The translations under genes were made by a program, and so were the position numbers. DNA of 64,000 bases from Olsenella uli (lineage in GTDB: Bacteria > Actinomycetota > Coriobacteriia > Coriobacteriales > Atopobiaceae). Positions 17,819-27,857 of this stretch are shown here, in pieces (positions within the stretch are counted from its first letter, which is position 1; every line of letters begins with the position of its first letter). The stretch spans positions 186,001 to 250,000 of the forward strand of contig NZ_JACJKN010000001.1 in assembly GCF_016900775.1 (NCBI RefSeq), written 5' to 3'. The notes under the pieces are model-generated. The model was given only the letters and a program-made list of their open reading frames with translations, searched no databases and was not told where the DNA came from.

Positions 17819-17931
17819 GGCATTTGGGGGCGGGCTTTCCCTCTCAGAGAGTTTGGGACAGGCCGGGGGCCATTATTGCGCCCCCGGCCTGTCCCAAACT
17901 CTCTGAGAGGGAAAGCCCGCCCCCAAATGCC
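17819..17931. terminator. 52-bp perfect inverted repeat between convergent genes
   Basis: Arms 17819-17870 and 17880-17931 are exact reverse complements over 52 bp with a 9-nt loop. The palindrome begins one base after the deacetylase stop and ends two bases before the pyrE stop. It must end both transcripts and may have arisen by inverted duplication. See findings. Confidence 0.9.
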
Positions 17932-17933
17932 GG

Positions 17934-18596
17934 CTACTTCACGCCGTACTGCTCGTAGTAGGCGTCGATTGCGGCCTTGAGCTCGGGCGTGATGACGGTG
18001 CCGTCGAGGGCCTCCACGACGTCTGCCATGGAGACGATGCTCGCCACGGGGAAGCCGTACTTCTCCTGGATTTCCTGCTGGGCGGTCACCTTGCCGCCCT
18101 TGCCGACCTCCATGCGGTTGAGGCTCACGATGAGGCCCTTGACCTCCACGTCGGCGGCGCCGGTGACCTTGGGGTAGGTCTCGTCGATGGACTTGCCCGA
18201 GGTGGTCACGTCCTCGATCATGACCACGCGGTCGCCGTCGGCGAGCTTGGTGCCGAGCAGGCCGCCCTTGTCGGCGCCGTGGTCCTTCTCCTCCTTGCGG
18301 TCGGAGCAGTAGCGGACCTCCTTGCCGTAGAGCTCGTGGAGGGCGATCGCGGTGGTCACGGCCAGCGGGATGCCCTTGTACGCCGGCCCGAAGAGCACGT
18401 CGAAGTCCAAGCCGAAGTTGTCGTTGATGGCGTGCGCGTAGTACTCGCCCAGGCGCTTGAGCTGGGAGCCCGTCACGTAGGCGCCCGCGTTCATGAAGAA
18501 CGGGGACTTGCGGCCGCTCTTGAGGGTGAAGTCGCCGAACTTCAGGACGTTTGCCTCCACCATGAAGTCGATGAACTCGCGCTTGTAGGCTTCCAT
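17934..18596 (-). CDS. pyrE: Orotate phosphoribosyltransferase
   Basis: A 220-residue enzyme of pyrimidine synthesis that joins orotate to PRPP to give orotidine 5'-phosphate. The PRPP-binding motif VVMIEDVTTSG and the N-terminal FTLKSGRKSPFFMN segment are typical of the short bacterial form, and the flexible loop YCSDRKEEKDHG carries the catalytic lysines. No other pyrimidine gene is adjacent; the DUF4143 ATPase gene lies upstream on the same strand. Confidence 0.95.
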   Translation of the reverse strand: MEAYKREFIDFMVEANVLKFGDFTLKSGRKSPFFMNAGAYVTGSQLKRLGEYYAHAINDNFGLDFDVLFGPAYKGIPLAVTTAIALHELYGKEVRYCSDRKEEKDHGADKGGLLGTKLADGDRVVMIEDVTTSGKSIDETYPKVTGAADVEVKGLIVSLNRMEVGKGGKVTAQQEIQEKYGFPVASIVSMADVVEALDGTVITPELKAAIDAYYEQYGVK

Positions 18597-18637
18597 GTGT
18601 GCTCCTTCCGGGGGCGTTCCGTGTGCGTAGCTCGATT

Positions 18638-20011
18638 TTACTTATCCGAGGAGGTCACGTTGCCCGAGAGAAGCCACTTCCACGCGGGTGTCTGCGTGAT
18701 GCGGCCCGCCTCTGACTCATACGTTTTCTCGGGGCCGTTTCCCACAACGATGATGCCCTCGTCAAGGTGTGACTCCCTCATCGCTTCCCAGAGCGCACGC
18801 GTCTCCCTCTCCACGGTCTCCGGCTCGTCCATGCGCTCCGTGACTTGAATGAGCCGGTATGGGGCGCCGTCGAGAACGTCTCCAACGACGAAGTCTATTT
18901 CGTAGCCGTGCTCGCGGGTGCGAAGCGTGGAGATGGTCCCCTCGCGCGCCGACGGATTTTGCCTGCGCAGCTCAAGGTAGACGGCATCCTCTAGTCTCTG
19001 GCCTCGGTCGCTTGCTCCTGCCCTGCTGCTGGCGAGCGCAAGCCCGGGGTCTATTGCATAGATTTTGGGCTGTGAGGTCGTGGTCTCGGAGAGCGAGCGC
19101 GAGAACTCCTTCACCTGAAAGAGAAGGTACGCCTCCTCGAAGTACGAGACGAGTCCCGCAAGGTACCCCCGTCCCGTGAAGAGGCCTGCCGAGCGCAGGT
19201 CGTTCTCGATCTTTCTTACCGAGAGCTGCCGGGCGTTGAGCCCGAGGAGCCTTGTTGCCAGGGCTGATGCGACGCGCAGCCGGGACAGATTGTGGCGCTC
19301 CACCACGTCTTTGGCGACGACTCGCTGGGCGTATGACTGGAGCAGCGCGTTTGCCCTCGGTCGGGGCAGGTCCTGGACGGCGGGGAATCCCCCCTTGTCA
19401 AGGTATGCGTCGAGAAGCGCCTGGAGCTGCGCCTGGTGCGACGGTGCATGGACAGGGTCGCCCCGACGTGCAGCAAGCGAGGGTTCGAGCGAGACGACCT
19501 CGCCAAAGGAGAAGGGAAGTAGCTCAAAGTCGAGCGCGCGCCCACGAAACTCCGTGGAGATCTCCCTTGAAAGCATCTTGGAGGACGATCCCGTCACATA
19601 GATGGTCGCGCGCGTGGTGTCGACGATGCGGCGAAGCCATCTGCCCCAGCCATCCATCTCCTGAAGCTCGTCAAGAAAGAGATAGAGGCCCTCCTCGGGG
19701 GACGTTTCTGGATTGAGGTAGCGAAACGCCTCGAGGAGGTCGTCTCCCGTGCCCGGAGTCACGGGACCCAATCGATCGTCATCAAAGTTGAAGTAGCAGA
19801 TGCGCCTCTGGGGGACGCCGGAGCTGATGAGAGCGTCCATCTCCTGAAAGAGCCGGTAGGACTTGCCCGAACGGCGCATGCCCGTGACAACCTTGACAAG
19901 GTTGCCTGCGCGCGGGACGAGGGGCTCGCCAAGGTCGAGGTCGCGCGGCACGATGGGTCGATAGAGGTCGAGGGAGAACTCTTTGAGGATGGCCGCAATA
20001 GTTTCGTTCAT
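18638..20011 (-). CDS. AAA+ ATPase with DUF4143 domain
   Basis: A 457-residue protein of the AAA_14/DUF4143 family. Walker A GMRRSGKS lies near residue 44, Walker B LYLFLDELQEM near 107, and the C-terminal nuclease-like DUF4143 region includes the GYEIDFVVGD segment. Function is unknown; relatives occur in variable copy number in anaerobes and are often horizontally moved. The promoter region has three AAACTGGTAA-like boxes at exact 32-bp spacing, suggesting autoregulation or a DNA-binding partner. Confidence 0.85.
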   Translation of the reverse strand: MNETIAAILKEFSLDLYRPIVPRDLDLGEPLVPRAGNLVKVVTGMRRSGKSYRLFQEMDALISSGVPQRRICYFNFDDDRLGPVTPGTGDDLLEAFRYLNPETSPEEGLYLFLDELQEMDGWGRWLRRIVDTTRATIYVTGSSSKMLSREISTEFRGRALDFELLPFSFGEVVSLEPSLAARRGDPVHAPSHQAQLQALLDAYLDKGGFPAVQDLPRPRANALLQSYAQRVVAKDVVERHNLSRLRVASALATRLLGLNARQLSVRKIENDLRSAGLFTGRGYLAGLVSYFEEAYLLFQVKEFSRSLSETTTSQPKIYAIDPGLALASSRAGASDRGQRLEDAVYLELRRQNPSAREGTISTLRTREHGYEIDFVVGDVLDGAPYRLIQVTERMDEPETVERETRALWEAMRESHLDEGIIVVGNGPEKTYESEAGRITQTPAWKWLLSGNVTSSDK

Positions 20012-20023
20012 GGCTTGCTCTCC

Positions 20024-20100
20024 AAAACTGGTAACTTTATATTACTAATAATAACAAAACTGGTAATTCGATATGACCAGTTCTTCGAAAATTGGTAATG
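20024..20100. promoter_or_regulatory. Three direct repeats with a 32-bp period
   Basis: AAAACTGGTAA-like boxes begin at 20024, 20056 and 20088, each 32 bp (about three helical turns) apart. Between the second and third, ACCAGTT at 20076-20082 faces AATTGGT at 20090-20096, making an inverted pair. The AT-rich block lies directly upstream of the DUF4143 ATPase start and contrasts with the high-GC surroundings. Confidence 0.65.
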
Positions 20101-20225
20101 CAAAATAGCCAGATTGATTCCACGGTTCTTTTCCGCCCCCCAAGCGCTGTGAGCGCCGTCTAGCTCGTTGCGCTAGAGTGAGACCGGCATATCGAGAAGA
20201 ACCTCGTCTCGCAAAAGGAGTACCC

Positions 20226-21629
<1,404 letters not shown>

Positions 21630-21632
21630 ACG

Positions 21633-21678
21633 GTGACAGGGGGACGGAGGCATTGTCGCCGCTCCGTCCCCCTGTCAC
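21633..21678. terminator. 17-bp inverted repeat after asnS
   Basis: GTGACAGGGGGACGGAG (21633-21649) and its exact inverse (21662-21678) form a strong hairpin with a 12-nt loop, four bases after the asnS stop. There is no clear T run. It belongs with the gene-end palindromes of this genome. Confidence 0.75.
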
Positions 21679-21723
21679 GCTCGCGTCGGCTATCCTAGGG
21701 GCAACCTGACCCGAGGAGCAGTC

Positions 21724-22911
21724 ATGTCCGAGCGTCGCGCCCCCTTCGCAGAACGCCCCCTCACCCGTCGCGGGTTTCTCGCCGCGTCGGTGGCGGGCGC
21801 CGGCATGCTCGCGGGCTGCTCCGCGACGCCCGACGCGCCGCGGGCAGACGAGCTGCGCCCCGCGCAGACCATCCTCGACGACCCCGCGCCCGCGCCCGAG
21901 CGCTCCGAGGTCACCATCCTCATGGTGGGCGACGTCCTCGTGCACGAGGGCGTCTGGAAGAGCGGCGAGCGCGAGGACGGCACGCGCGACTACGAGCACC
22001 TCTTCGCGCACGTCGCGGATGCCGTGGCGAGGGCGGACGTGGCGATCGTGGACCAGGAGACCATCCTCGGCGGGACGGCGCTTGGGCTCTCCAGCTACCC
22101 GACCTTCAACAGCCCGCAGGAGATCGGCGCCGCGGAGGCGGCCGCCGGCTTTGACGTGGTGCTCCACGCCAACAACCACGCCCTCGACAAGGGCATGGCG
22201 GGCATCGAGGCCGAGCTTGCGTTCTGGCGCGCGGAGCATCCCGAGGTGGCGGTCACGGGCATGGCGGACAGCGAGGAGGCGGCGGCCGAGATCCCCCTCC
22301 TCGAGCGGGGCGACCGGCGCATCGCCGTGCTCGCCTACACGTACGGCACGAACGGCATCCCGCTGCCGGCCGACGCGCCCTGGGCGGTGAGGATGCTCGA
22401 TGACGCGCGGGTCGAGCGCGACTTCGCGCTGGCGCGGGAGCGCGGCGCGGACGCCGTCGTGGTCTGCCCCCACTGGGGGACGGAGTACGCGGCGGGCCCG
22501 GACGAGGGGCAGCGCCGCTGGGCGGAGCGCTTCGTGGAGCTGGGGGCGGACGTCATCCTGGGCTGTCACCCGCATGTCCTGCAGCCGGTCGAGGAGCTCG
22601 CCGCCCCGGACGGGCGCGCGGTGCCCGTGTTCTGGTCCCTGGGGAACTTCGTCTCCGGGCAGGCGCGCAAGGACACCATGGTGGGAGGCCTCGCGCAGGT
22701 GACGCTTGCCTTCGAGGGCGACGAGCGACGCGTGGCGTCGTGGCAGCTCACGCCGCTCGTGACGCACCGCGCCTCGGGGACGGACTACACCACGTACCCC
22801 CTTGCCGACTACACCGAGGAGCTCGCGGCGGCCAACCACATCCGCACGGTGTCCGGGCAGACGGACTTCTCGTACCAGTGGTGCGTCGACTTCTGCGCCA
22901 ACCGCCTGTGA
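21724..22911 (+). CDS. CapA-family lipoprotein (poly-gamma-glutamate synthesis-like)
   Basis: A 395-residue protein of the CapA / metallophosphoesterase-like family. The N-terminus has a twin-arginine-like RRGFLAASVAGAGMLAGCS with a lipobox cysteine, so it is probably an exported lipoprotein. Family motifs are present: MVGDVLVH near 69, NNHALDKG, VVCPHWGTEY and GCHPHVLQPVE. CapA takes part in poly-gamma-glutamate capsule formation in Bacillus, but most actinobacterial homologues have no such neighbours, and none are here. The stop codon lies within the left arm of a palindrome shared with glpK. Confidence 0.85.
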   Translation: MSERRAPFAERPLTRRGFLAASVAGAGMLAGCSATPDAPRADELRPAQTILDDPAPAPERSEVTILMVGDVLVHEGVWKSGEREDGTRDYEHLFAHVADAVARADVAIVDQETILGGTALGLSSYPTFNSPQEIGAAEAAAGFDVVLHANNHALDKGMAGIEAELAFWRAEHPEVAVTGMADSEEAAAEIPLLERGDRRIAVLAYTYGTNGIPLPADAPWAVRMLDDARVERDFALARERGADAVVVCPHWGTEYAAGPDEGQRRWAERFVELGADVILGCHPHVLQPVEELAAPDGRAVPVFWSLGNFVSGQARKDTMVGGLAQVTLAFEGDERRVASWQLTPLVTHRASGTDYTTYPLADYTEELAAANHIRTVSGQTDFSYQWCVDFCANRL

Positions 22912-22960
22912 TTTGAGGACGGGTTATCTCTGTCCGAAATAGCCCGTCCCCAAATCACAG
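22906..22960. terminator. Palindrome that carries both flanking stop codons
   Basis: Arms of 22 bp (starting CTGTGATTTG, ending CAAATCACAG) with two mismatches. The CTGTGA at the left end gives the Leu-stop of the CapA-like gene, and the inverse at the right end gives the Leu-stop of glpK. It is a convergent terminator or REP element set exactly on the two gene ends. Confidence 0.8.
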
Positions 22961-24451
22961 AACGCGTCTCACGGCGTCGTGCCAGCCGGCGAGGAGGGCG
23001 TCGACCCGCGTGGGGTCCATCTGCCGGCGGAAGGTGTCGTCCGCAGCCCGGAGGCCGCGCAGCTCGTCCGTGCCGCCCCAGAAGCCCGTGGCGAGCCCGG
23101 CGAGAAACGCGGCACCGAGCGCGGTGGTCTCGGTGTTGGCGGGACGGCGCAGCTCGCAGCCAAGAAGGTCAGCCTGGAACTGCATGAGAAAGTCGTTTGC
23201 CGAGGCGCCCCCGTCCACGTTGAGGACGGAGAGCGGCCCTCCCGCGTCCGCCGCCATGGCGTCCGCGAGGTCGCGGATCTGGTAGGCGAGCGCCTCCAGC
23301 GCCGCCCGTGCCAGGTGGGCCCGGCTCGTCCCGCGCGTGAGTCCGAGGATGGCGCCGCGCGCCTCGGGCTGCCACCAGGGCGCCCCGAGCCCCGTGAAGG
23401 CGGGGACCACGTAGACGCCGCCCGTGTCCGGCACGCTTCTCGCCAGCGCCTCGGTCTCGGCGGCCGTCTGGACGATGCCCAGCTCGTCGCGCAGCCACTG
23501 GATGAGCGCGCCGGCCACGAAGACCGAGCCCTCGAGGGCGTACTGCGTGCCCGGGGCCTCGGGCGCCGCCGCGGCGATGGTGGTCACGAGGCCGTGCTCG
23601 CTTGCGCGCGGCACGCCGCCGGTGTTGAGGAGCATGAAGCAGCCGGTCCCGTAGGTGTTCTTGGCCTGGCCGGGCTCAAAGCAGCACTGGCCGAAGAGGG
23701 CCGCCTGCTGGTCGCCGGCCACGCCCGCGATGGGGATGCCCGCCGGCAGCCCCGGGTAGCTTGTCTCGCCGAAGGGGCCGGAGCTGGGGCGCACCTCGGG
23801 CAGCATGCACGCGGGGATGTCAAAGAGCGCGAGCAGCTCCTCGTCCCAGCGCCCCTCGTGGATGTTGTAGAGCATCGTGCGACATGCGTTGGTGGGGTCG
23901 GTCGCGTGGACGCGCCCGCCGGTGAGCGTCCAGACGAGCCAGGCGTCCACGGTCCCAAAGAGCAGCTCGCCCTCCTGCGCCCGCTCCCGCGCGCCCGGCA
24001 CGTGGTCCAGAATCCACGCGATCTTGCTTGCCGAGAAGTACGGGTCGGGGAGCAGCCCGGTCTTCTCACGTACCAGCGTGCGCACCTCGGGCGTGCCGCA
24101 GACGCGCTCGACCATCTCCGCCGTGCGGCGGCACTGCCAGACGATGGCGTTGGACACCGGGACGCCCGTCGAGCGGTCCCACACGATCGTGGTCTCACGC
24201 TGGTTGTCGATGCCGATGGCGTTGATGTCCCGGGCGGTGAGGCCGTGGCGCACCACGAGCTCGGAGAGCGTGCCCAGCTGGGAGAAGACGATCTCCTGCG
24301 GGTTGTGCTCCACCCAGCCGGGACGGGGGTAGGTCTGCTGGAACGTCCGCTGGGCGACGTCCACCATGCGTCCCGCGCGGTCGACGAGCACCGCGCGCGA
24401 GGACGTGGTCCCCTGGTCGAGCGCGATGACGTAGCTCCCGTCCCTGTTCAT
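22955..24451 (-). CDS. glpK: Glycerol kinase
   Basis: A 498-residue FGGY-family kinase that converts glycerol to glycerol 3-phosphate using ATP. The start at 24451 gives the normal length and the N-terminal motif ALDQGTTSSRAVLVD; the longer frame upstream is not coding. FGGY motifs are seen at GVAGDQQAALFGQ and in the C-terminal NVDGGASANDFLMQ segment. No glpF, glpD or regulator is adjacent, so control and partners are elsewhere. Confidence 0.94.
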   Translation of the reverse strand: MNRDGSYVIALDQGTTSSRAVLVDRAGRMVDVAQRTFQQTYPRPGWVEHNPQEIVFSQLGTLSELVVRHGLTARDINAIGIDNQRETTIVWDRSTGVPVSNAIVWQCRRTAEMVERVCGTPEVRTLVREKTGLLPDPYFSASKIAWILDHVPGARERAQEGELLFGTVDAWLVWTLTGGRVHATDPTNACRTMLYNIHEGRWDEELLALFDIPACMLPEVRPSSGPFGETSYPGLPAGIPIAGVAGDQQAALFGQCCFEPGQAKNTYGTGCFMLLNTGGVPRASEHGLVTTIAAAAPEAPGTQYALEGSVFVAGALIQWLRDELGIVQTAAETEALARSVPDTGGVYVVPAFTGLGAPWWQPEARGAILGLTRGTSRAHLARAALEALAYQIRDLADAMAADAGGPLSVLNVDGGASANDFLMQFQADLLGCELRRPANTETTALGAAFLAGLATGFWGGTDELRGLRAADDTFRRQMDPTRVDALLAGWHDAVRRVL

Positions 24452-24598
24452 GCCGGCTCCTCCCCACGGTGCCCCCAAGTATCCACCACTCCCGCGAACC
24501 GCGGCCCCGCTGCCCGCTGACCGACCGAGCGCGACCGCTCGCGTTGCGCTACCATTCCGAGAGACAAATCCGCCGCGACGCCGCCCGAGGAGGACCCG

Positions 24599-24853
24599 AT
24601 GGGATTTCGCTGCGCCGACTGCGTGTTCGGCTCGTTCGCCTATCACGAGCGCTCGGGGCTGTACCAGGGCGTGTGCAGCCGCGGCTACACCCTGACCAAC
24701 CCGCACGTCCACACGAGTCCCGAGGACCACTTCGCCCAGGACCCGCGTGAGCTCGTCCCCACGGTGGACCCCTTCGGCGAGGAGTACCTGCGCACCTCCT
24801 ACGTGTGCGAGCGCTTCGAGCGGCCGGGCGCGTCCCACGACGCCCGCCGATAG
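24599..24853 (+). CDS. Small cysteine-containing protein, unknown
   Basis: An 84-residue protein beginning MGFRCADCVF, with a GAGGAGG ribosome site. It has cysteines at 5, 8, 26 and 69, the first two as CxxC, which could bind a metal. It also has an acidic C-terminal half and no membrane segment. Unrecognised. The clear ribosome site and codon use similar to neighbours support a real gene; it may share a transcript with the TetR gene 106 bp downstream. Confidence 0.6.
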   Translation: MGFRCADCVFGSFAYHERSGLYQGVCSRGYTLTNPHVHTSPEDHFAQDPRELVPTVDPFGEEYLRTSYVCERFERPGASHDARR

Positions 24854-24959
24854 CCTGCGGACGGTAGCGCCATCCCCCTTTCCCGCCAGAGCCGGGTTGT
24901 CGGATAATCGTGCTCACGAAAACCGGCCGGACTCGTTTATCGGGGAAACGGGGGCTGCC

Positions 24960-25577
24960 ATGACACGGGAGCGAGAAGAGCGTGAGGTCGCGGGCACGAG
25001 GGAGAACCTCGTCAGGGCGGCCCTGCAGGAGTTTGCGACGAGGGGCTATGACGGGTCGTCCGTGCGGGGGATCTGCGCCGCGGCGGGGGTGACCACGGGC
25101 GCCCTCTACTTCTTCTTCAAGAACAAGGAGAACCTCTTTCGGGAGGTGATCGCGCCCGTCATGGGACCGCTTGAGGACCTCATCTGGAGCGTGGGGTCCG
25201 AGCGGGCGAGCGCCTACGCCCTCGGGAACGCCGCGTCCGAGTCGGGGCTCCCGGACCGCGCGCGCCGCTTCCTCGAGCTCTGCGAGGAGCGCAGCGACGT
25301 GGTGGCCGTGCTCGAGAAGAACCGCGCGAGCTCCGTCATGGAGAAGGTGCGCGCGGAGCATGTCGTCGCCCTTGCGCAGACCATCCGCTCCTTCCTGCGC
25401 GCGAGCGGCAAGCCGGAGGTCGCGGAGGACGACTTCGTGGTGGGCTGGCTGGCCAACGTCGCCCTGCGCTCGATCATCGTGGTGGTCGAGCGCAGCGACA
25501 GCCTGGAGGACGCGCTCCGGCACCTGCGCACCGTCTCGGGGTTCATCTCGGCGGGCGTGCTCTCCCTGCGGTGCTGA
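24960..25577 (+). CDS. TetR-family transcriptional regulator
   Basis: A 205-residue regulator. The N-terminal helix-turn-helix is clear: AALQEFATRGYDGSSVRGIC followed by AGVTTGALYFFFKNKENLF, ending near residue 60. The C-terminal ligand domain is not diagnostic. A perfect hairpin follows the stop. No efflux or enzyme gene is divergent from it, so the target is unknown; the glpK gene is upstream on the opposite strand with the small cysteine gene between. Confidence 0.9.
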   Translation: MTREREEREVAGTRENLVRAALQEFATRGYDGSSVRGICAAAGVTTGALYFFFKNKENLFREVIAPVMGPLEDLIWSVGSERASAYALGNAASESGLPDRARRFLELCEERSDVVAVLEKNRASSVMEKVRAEHVVALAQTIRSFLRASGKPEVAEDDFVVGWLANVALRSIIVVVERSDSLEDALRHLRTVSGFISAGVLSLRC

Positions 25578-25614
25578 GGCGCATGGCCGCCCCCGACGAG
25601 GGCGGCCATGCGCC
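25578..25614 (+). terminator. Terminator-like hairpin after the TetR gene
   Basis: Perfect 15-bp arms GGCGCATGGCCGCCC (25578-25592) and its inverse (25600-25614) with a 7-nt loop follow the stop at once. No T run follows. Confidence 0.7.
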
Positions 25615-25715
25615 CCGTCCGCCGGACGTCGCCGCGGAGTTGCTGCGAAGCGTCGCGCGATGCGGTAGCCTTCAGAGTGGGTTCAGTTTCTGACCAAACG
25701 GGACAAGGAGGCGCC

Positions 25716-26648
25716 ATGCGGCGTACGAGAATCGGCATCCTGGCAATCGCGGCGGCACTTGCGGCGTCGCTCGGGGCCTGCGGCGGCGGGTCGGGCGGCG
25801 TGGACATTCCGTCGCTCGAGTCCCTCAAGGAGGGGTTCGTCGGCACGTGGGAGATCGAGTCGGCTACGTCCACGGACGGCGACATCACCGCCGAGGACAT
25901 CGACGCGATGAACGAGCTGGGGATGAACGTGACGGTTGACCTCGGCGATGACGGGACGATGCTCATCGACGTCTTTGGCGACCAGACCACGGGTACGTGG
26001 GAGATCAAGGACGAGGACACCCTCACGCTCTCCATCGAGGACGAGCCGCTCGACGCGCCGGTCGCGGACGGCACGCTCACGCTCTCCTACGAGGGCCAGA
26101 CCATGACCTTCGAGAAGGCCGACGACGAGCCCAATATGGACCGCGACCCCTCTGAGAACTCGGGCGGCGTCGAGGGCATGGAGGACGAGCTGGAGGACCA
26201 GCTCGAGGACGTCGATGACGTCTCGGACGTGGGCTCGGACATGGAGGAGCTCTTCTCCCCGGAGTCCGACCTCGCGATGACCGCGTACGCTGAGGGCGTT
26301 ACCGTGGACGCGCCGCTCGACATCACGGTGGCCGACGACGAGACCGCGCTCATCAAGGTCACGGGCGTCGGGACCGACTACGAGGGCGACACGGGCTACC
26401 TCGTGACCGTGGAGAACCGCACGGGCGCGAACTTCGTGGCCATGAACTTCGAGACCGCCGTCGACGGCCAGTACGTGGACGACTACGCCACGCTCGTGAG
26501 GCCCGTCCCGGCGGGGGAGAGCAGGGCGGCGTTCTTCTTCTTCGACGCGAGCGCCGTGAGCGTCTCGGCGGACTCCTCCTGCACCGCCACGATCATGCTC
26601 TTCGACGAGTCGCTCAATCCCGTGGGGATGTACGACCTCGCCATCTAG
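25716..26648 (+). CDS. Secreted lipoprotein, unknown
   Basis: A 310-residue protein with a lipoprotein signal peptide (MRRTRIG...AASLGAC; Cys near residue 22). The start is set by AAGGAGGC. Residues 35-140 form a beta-rich domain with GTWEIE and GTWEIKDEDTLTLS, similar to lipocalin-like or DUF5640-type folds that test for a fit of a regular beta-barrel. A highly acidic linker follows (about 150-190), then a second beta domain resembling those of DUF4352-like proteins. Function unknown. Probably displayed on the outer face of the membrane. Confidence 0.75.
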   Translation: MRRTRIGILAIAAALAASLGACGGGSGGVDIPSLESLKEGFVGTWEIESATSTDGDITAEDIDAMNELGMNVTVDLGDDGTMLIDVFGDQTTGTWEIKDEDTLTLSIEDEPLDAPVADGTLTLSYEGQTMTFEKADDEPNMDRDPSENSGGVEGMEDELEDQLEDVDDVSDVGSDMEELFSPESDLAMTAYAEGVTVDAPLDITVADDETALIKVTGVGTDYEGDTGYLVTVENRTGANFVAMNFETAVDGQYVDDYATLVRPVPAGESRAAFFFFDASAVSVSADSSCTATIMLFDESLNPVGMYDLAI

Positions 26649-26784
26649 GGCGTCTTGCGCCCCGGGGGCCGATGCGGCCGACGGGGCGGTTGACCTCGTC
26701 GTTCCAGGCAGCGGCAGGGTATGATAGGGCCGGGGCGCCTCCGTGGCGTCCCGGCCCAGACGTGAGCGCAGAAACGGGGGAACC

Positions 26785-27753
26785 ATGCCAGACACCACGA
26801 GAGACCTCATCTTCCCGACGCCGATCTTCCACGAGAAGATCTGGGGCGGTCGCAAGCTGGCCGAGGACTTCGGCTATGAGATTCCCGACGGCCCCATCGG
26901 CGAGTGCTGGGCCATCAGCGCCCATCCCAACGGCGATTGCGTGGTCAGCGGGGGCGCCTGGGACGGCAGGCACCTCTCCGAGCTCTGGGACCAGCATCGC
27001 GAGCTCTTTGGCAACGAGCCCGGCGATCGCTTCCCGCTGCTCGTCAAGATCATCGACGCCAAGGACAACCTCTCCGTGCAGGTGCACCCCGACGACGCCT
27101 ACGCCGCCGAGCACGAGAACGGCAGCCTCGGCAAGCGCGAGTGCTGGTACGTGCTCGCCGCGGACCCGGGCACCCAGATTGTCATCGGCCAGCGCGCGCA
27201 CGACCGCGCCGAGCTCGCGGGCATGATCGACGAGGGTCGCTGGGACGACATGCTCAACCTCGTGCCCTGCCACGTGGGCGACTTCTTCCCCATCGAGCCG
27301 GGCACCGTGCACGCCATCCAGGGCGGCACGCTCATCCTGGAGACCCAGCAGTCCTCCGACGTCACCTACCGCGTCTATGACTACGACCGCGTGGGCGACG
27401 ACGGCAAGCCGCGCGAGCTGCACATCCAGCAGAGCCTCGACGTGGTGGACTACGCGGCCGAGGCCCCTGCGTCCGGAGAGGTCACGGCGCCCGAGGTCGA
27501 CGGCGTGACCGAGCTCATGGAGTGCCCCAACTTCGTCGTGGACCGCGTCCGCGTGTCTGGCGAGAAGGACGTGGCCGAGGACTGGCCGTTCCTGTGCGTG
27601 AGCGTGATCGAGGGCTCCGGCACCGTGTGCGCGGCCGAGGCCGGCGTCACCCACAAGATCGCCCGGGGTGCGCACTTCCTGGCCCCCGCCGGCTGCGGCA
27701 CGCTGTCCTTCGTGGGCGACATGACCCTCGTGACCTCCCACCTGCCGAAGTAG
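26785..27753 (+). CDS. manA: Mannose-6-phosphate isomerase, class I
   Basis: A 322-residue cupin enzyme that interconverts mannose 6-phosphate and fructose 6-phosphate. The N-terminal WGGRKLAEDFGY, zinc-binding VQVHPDDAYA and EPGTVHAIQGG motifs are all present, as in the short Firmicute/Actinobacterial type. The start at 26785 is used rather than the in-frame codon 42 bp earlier because it gives the conserved N-terminus. It is not in an operon with a mannose transporter. Confidence 0.92.
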   Translation: MPDTTRDLIFPTPIFHEKIWGGRKLAEDFGYEIPDGPIGECWAISAHPNGDCVVSGGAWDGRHLSELWDQHRELFGNEPGDRFPLLVKIIDAKDNLSVQVHPDDAYAAEHENGSLGKRECWYVLAADPGTQIVIGQRAHDRAELAGMIDEGRWDDMLNLVPCHVGDFFPIEPGTVHAIQGGTLILETQQSSDVTYRVYDYDRVGDDGKPRELHIQQSLDVVDYAAEAPASGEVTAPEVDGVTELMECPNFVVDRVRVSGEKDVAEDWPFLCVSVIEGSGTVCAAEAGVTHKIARGAHFLAPAGCGTLSFVGDMTLVTSHLPK

Positions 27754-27763
27754 GCCCGCGACT

Positions 27764-27856
27764 CCTGACAAAGGTGACAGGGGAAACTGTCAGAAGCGCC
27801 GTCCGGCGGGATGCCGGGCGGCGCTCATGACAAACGACCCTGACACCTTTGTCAGG
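27764..27856. repeat. Two inverted REP copies (CTGACAAAGGTG family) around a hairpin
   Basis: A copy of the 30-bp REP at 27764-27793 and an inverted copy at 27828-27856 flank a GC-rich hairpin (27796-27824, GCGCCGTCCGGC arms). The set separates the convergent manA and mscL genes and starts immediately after the mscL stop. Other copies are at 32232, 48869, 56304, 56333 and 58911. Confidence 0.8.
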
Positions 27857-27857
27857 T

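Noticed and set aside
24452-24838. Long N-terminal extension of glycerol kinase
   Set aside because: It covers the small plus-strand gene and is Arg/Ala-rich; the start at 24451 gives the normal protein.
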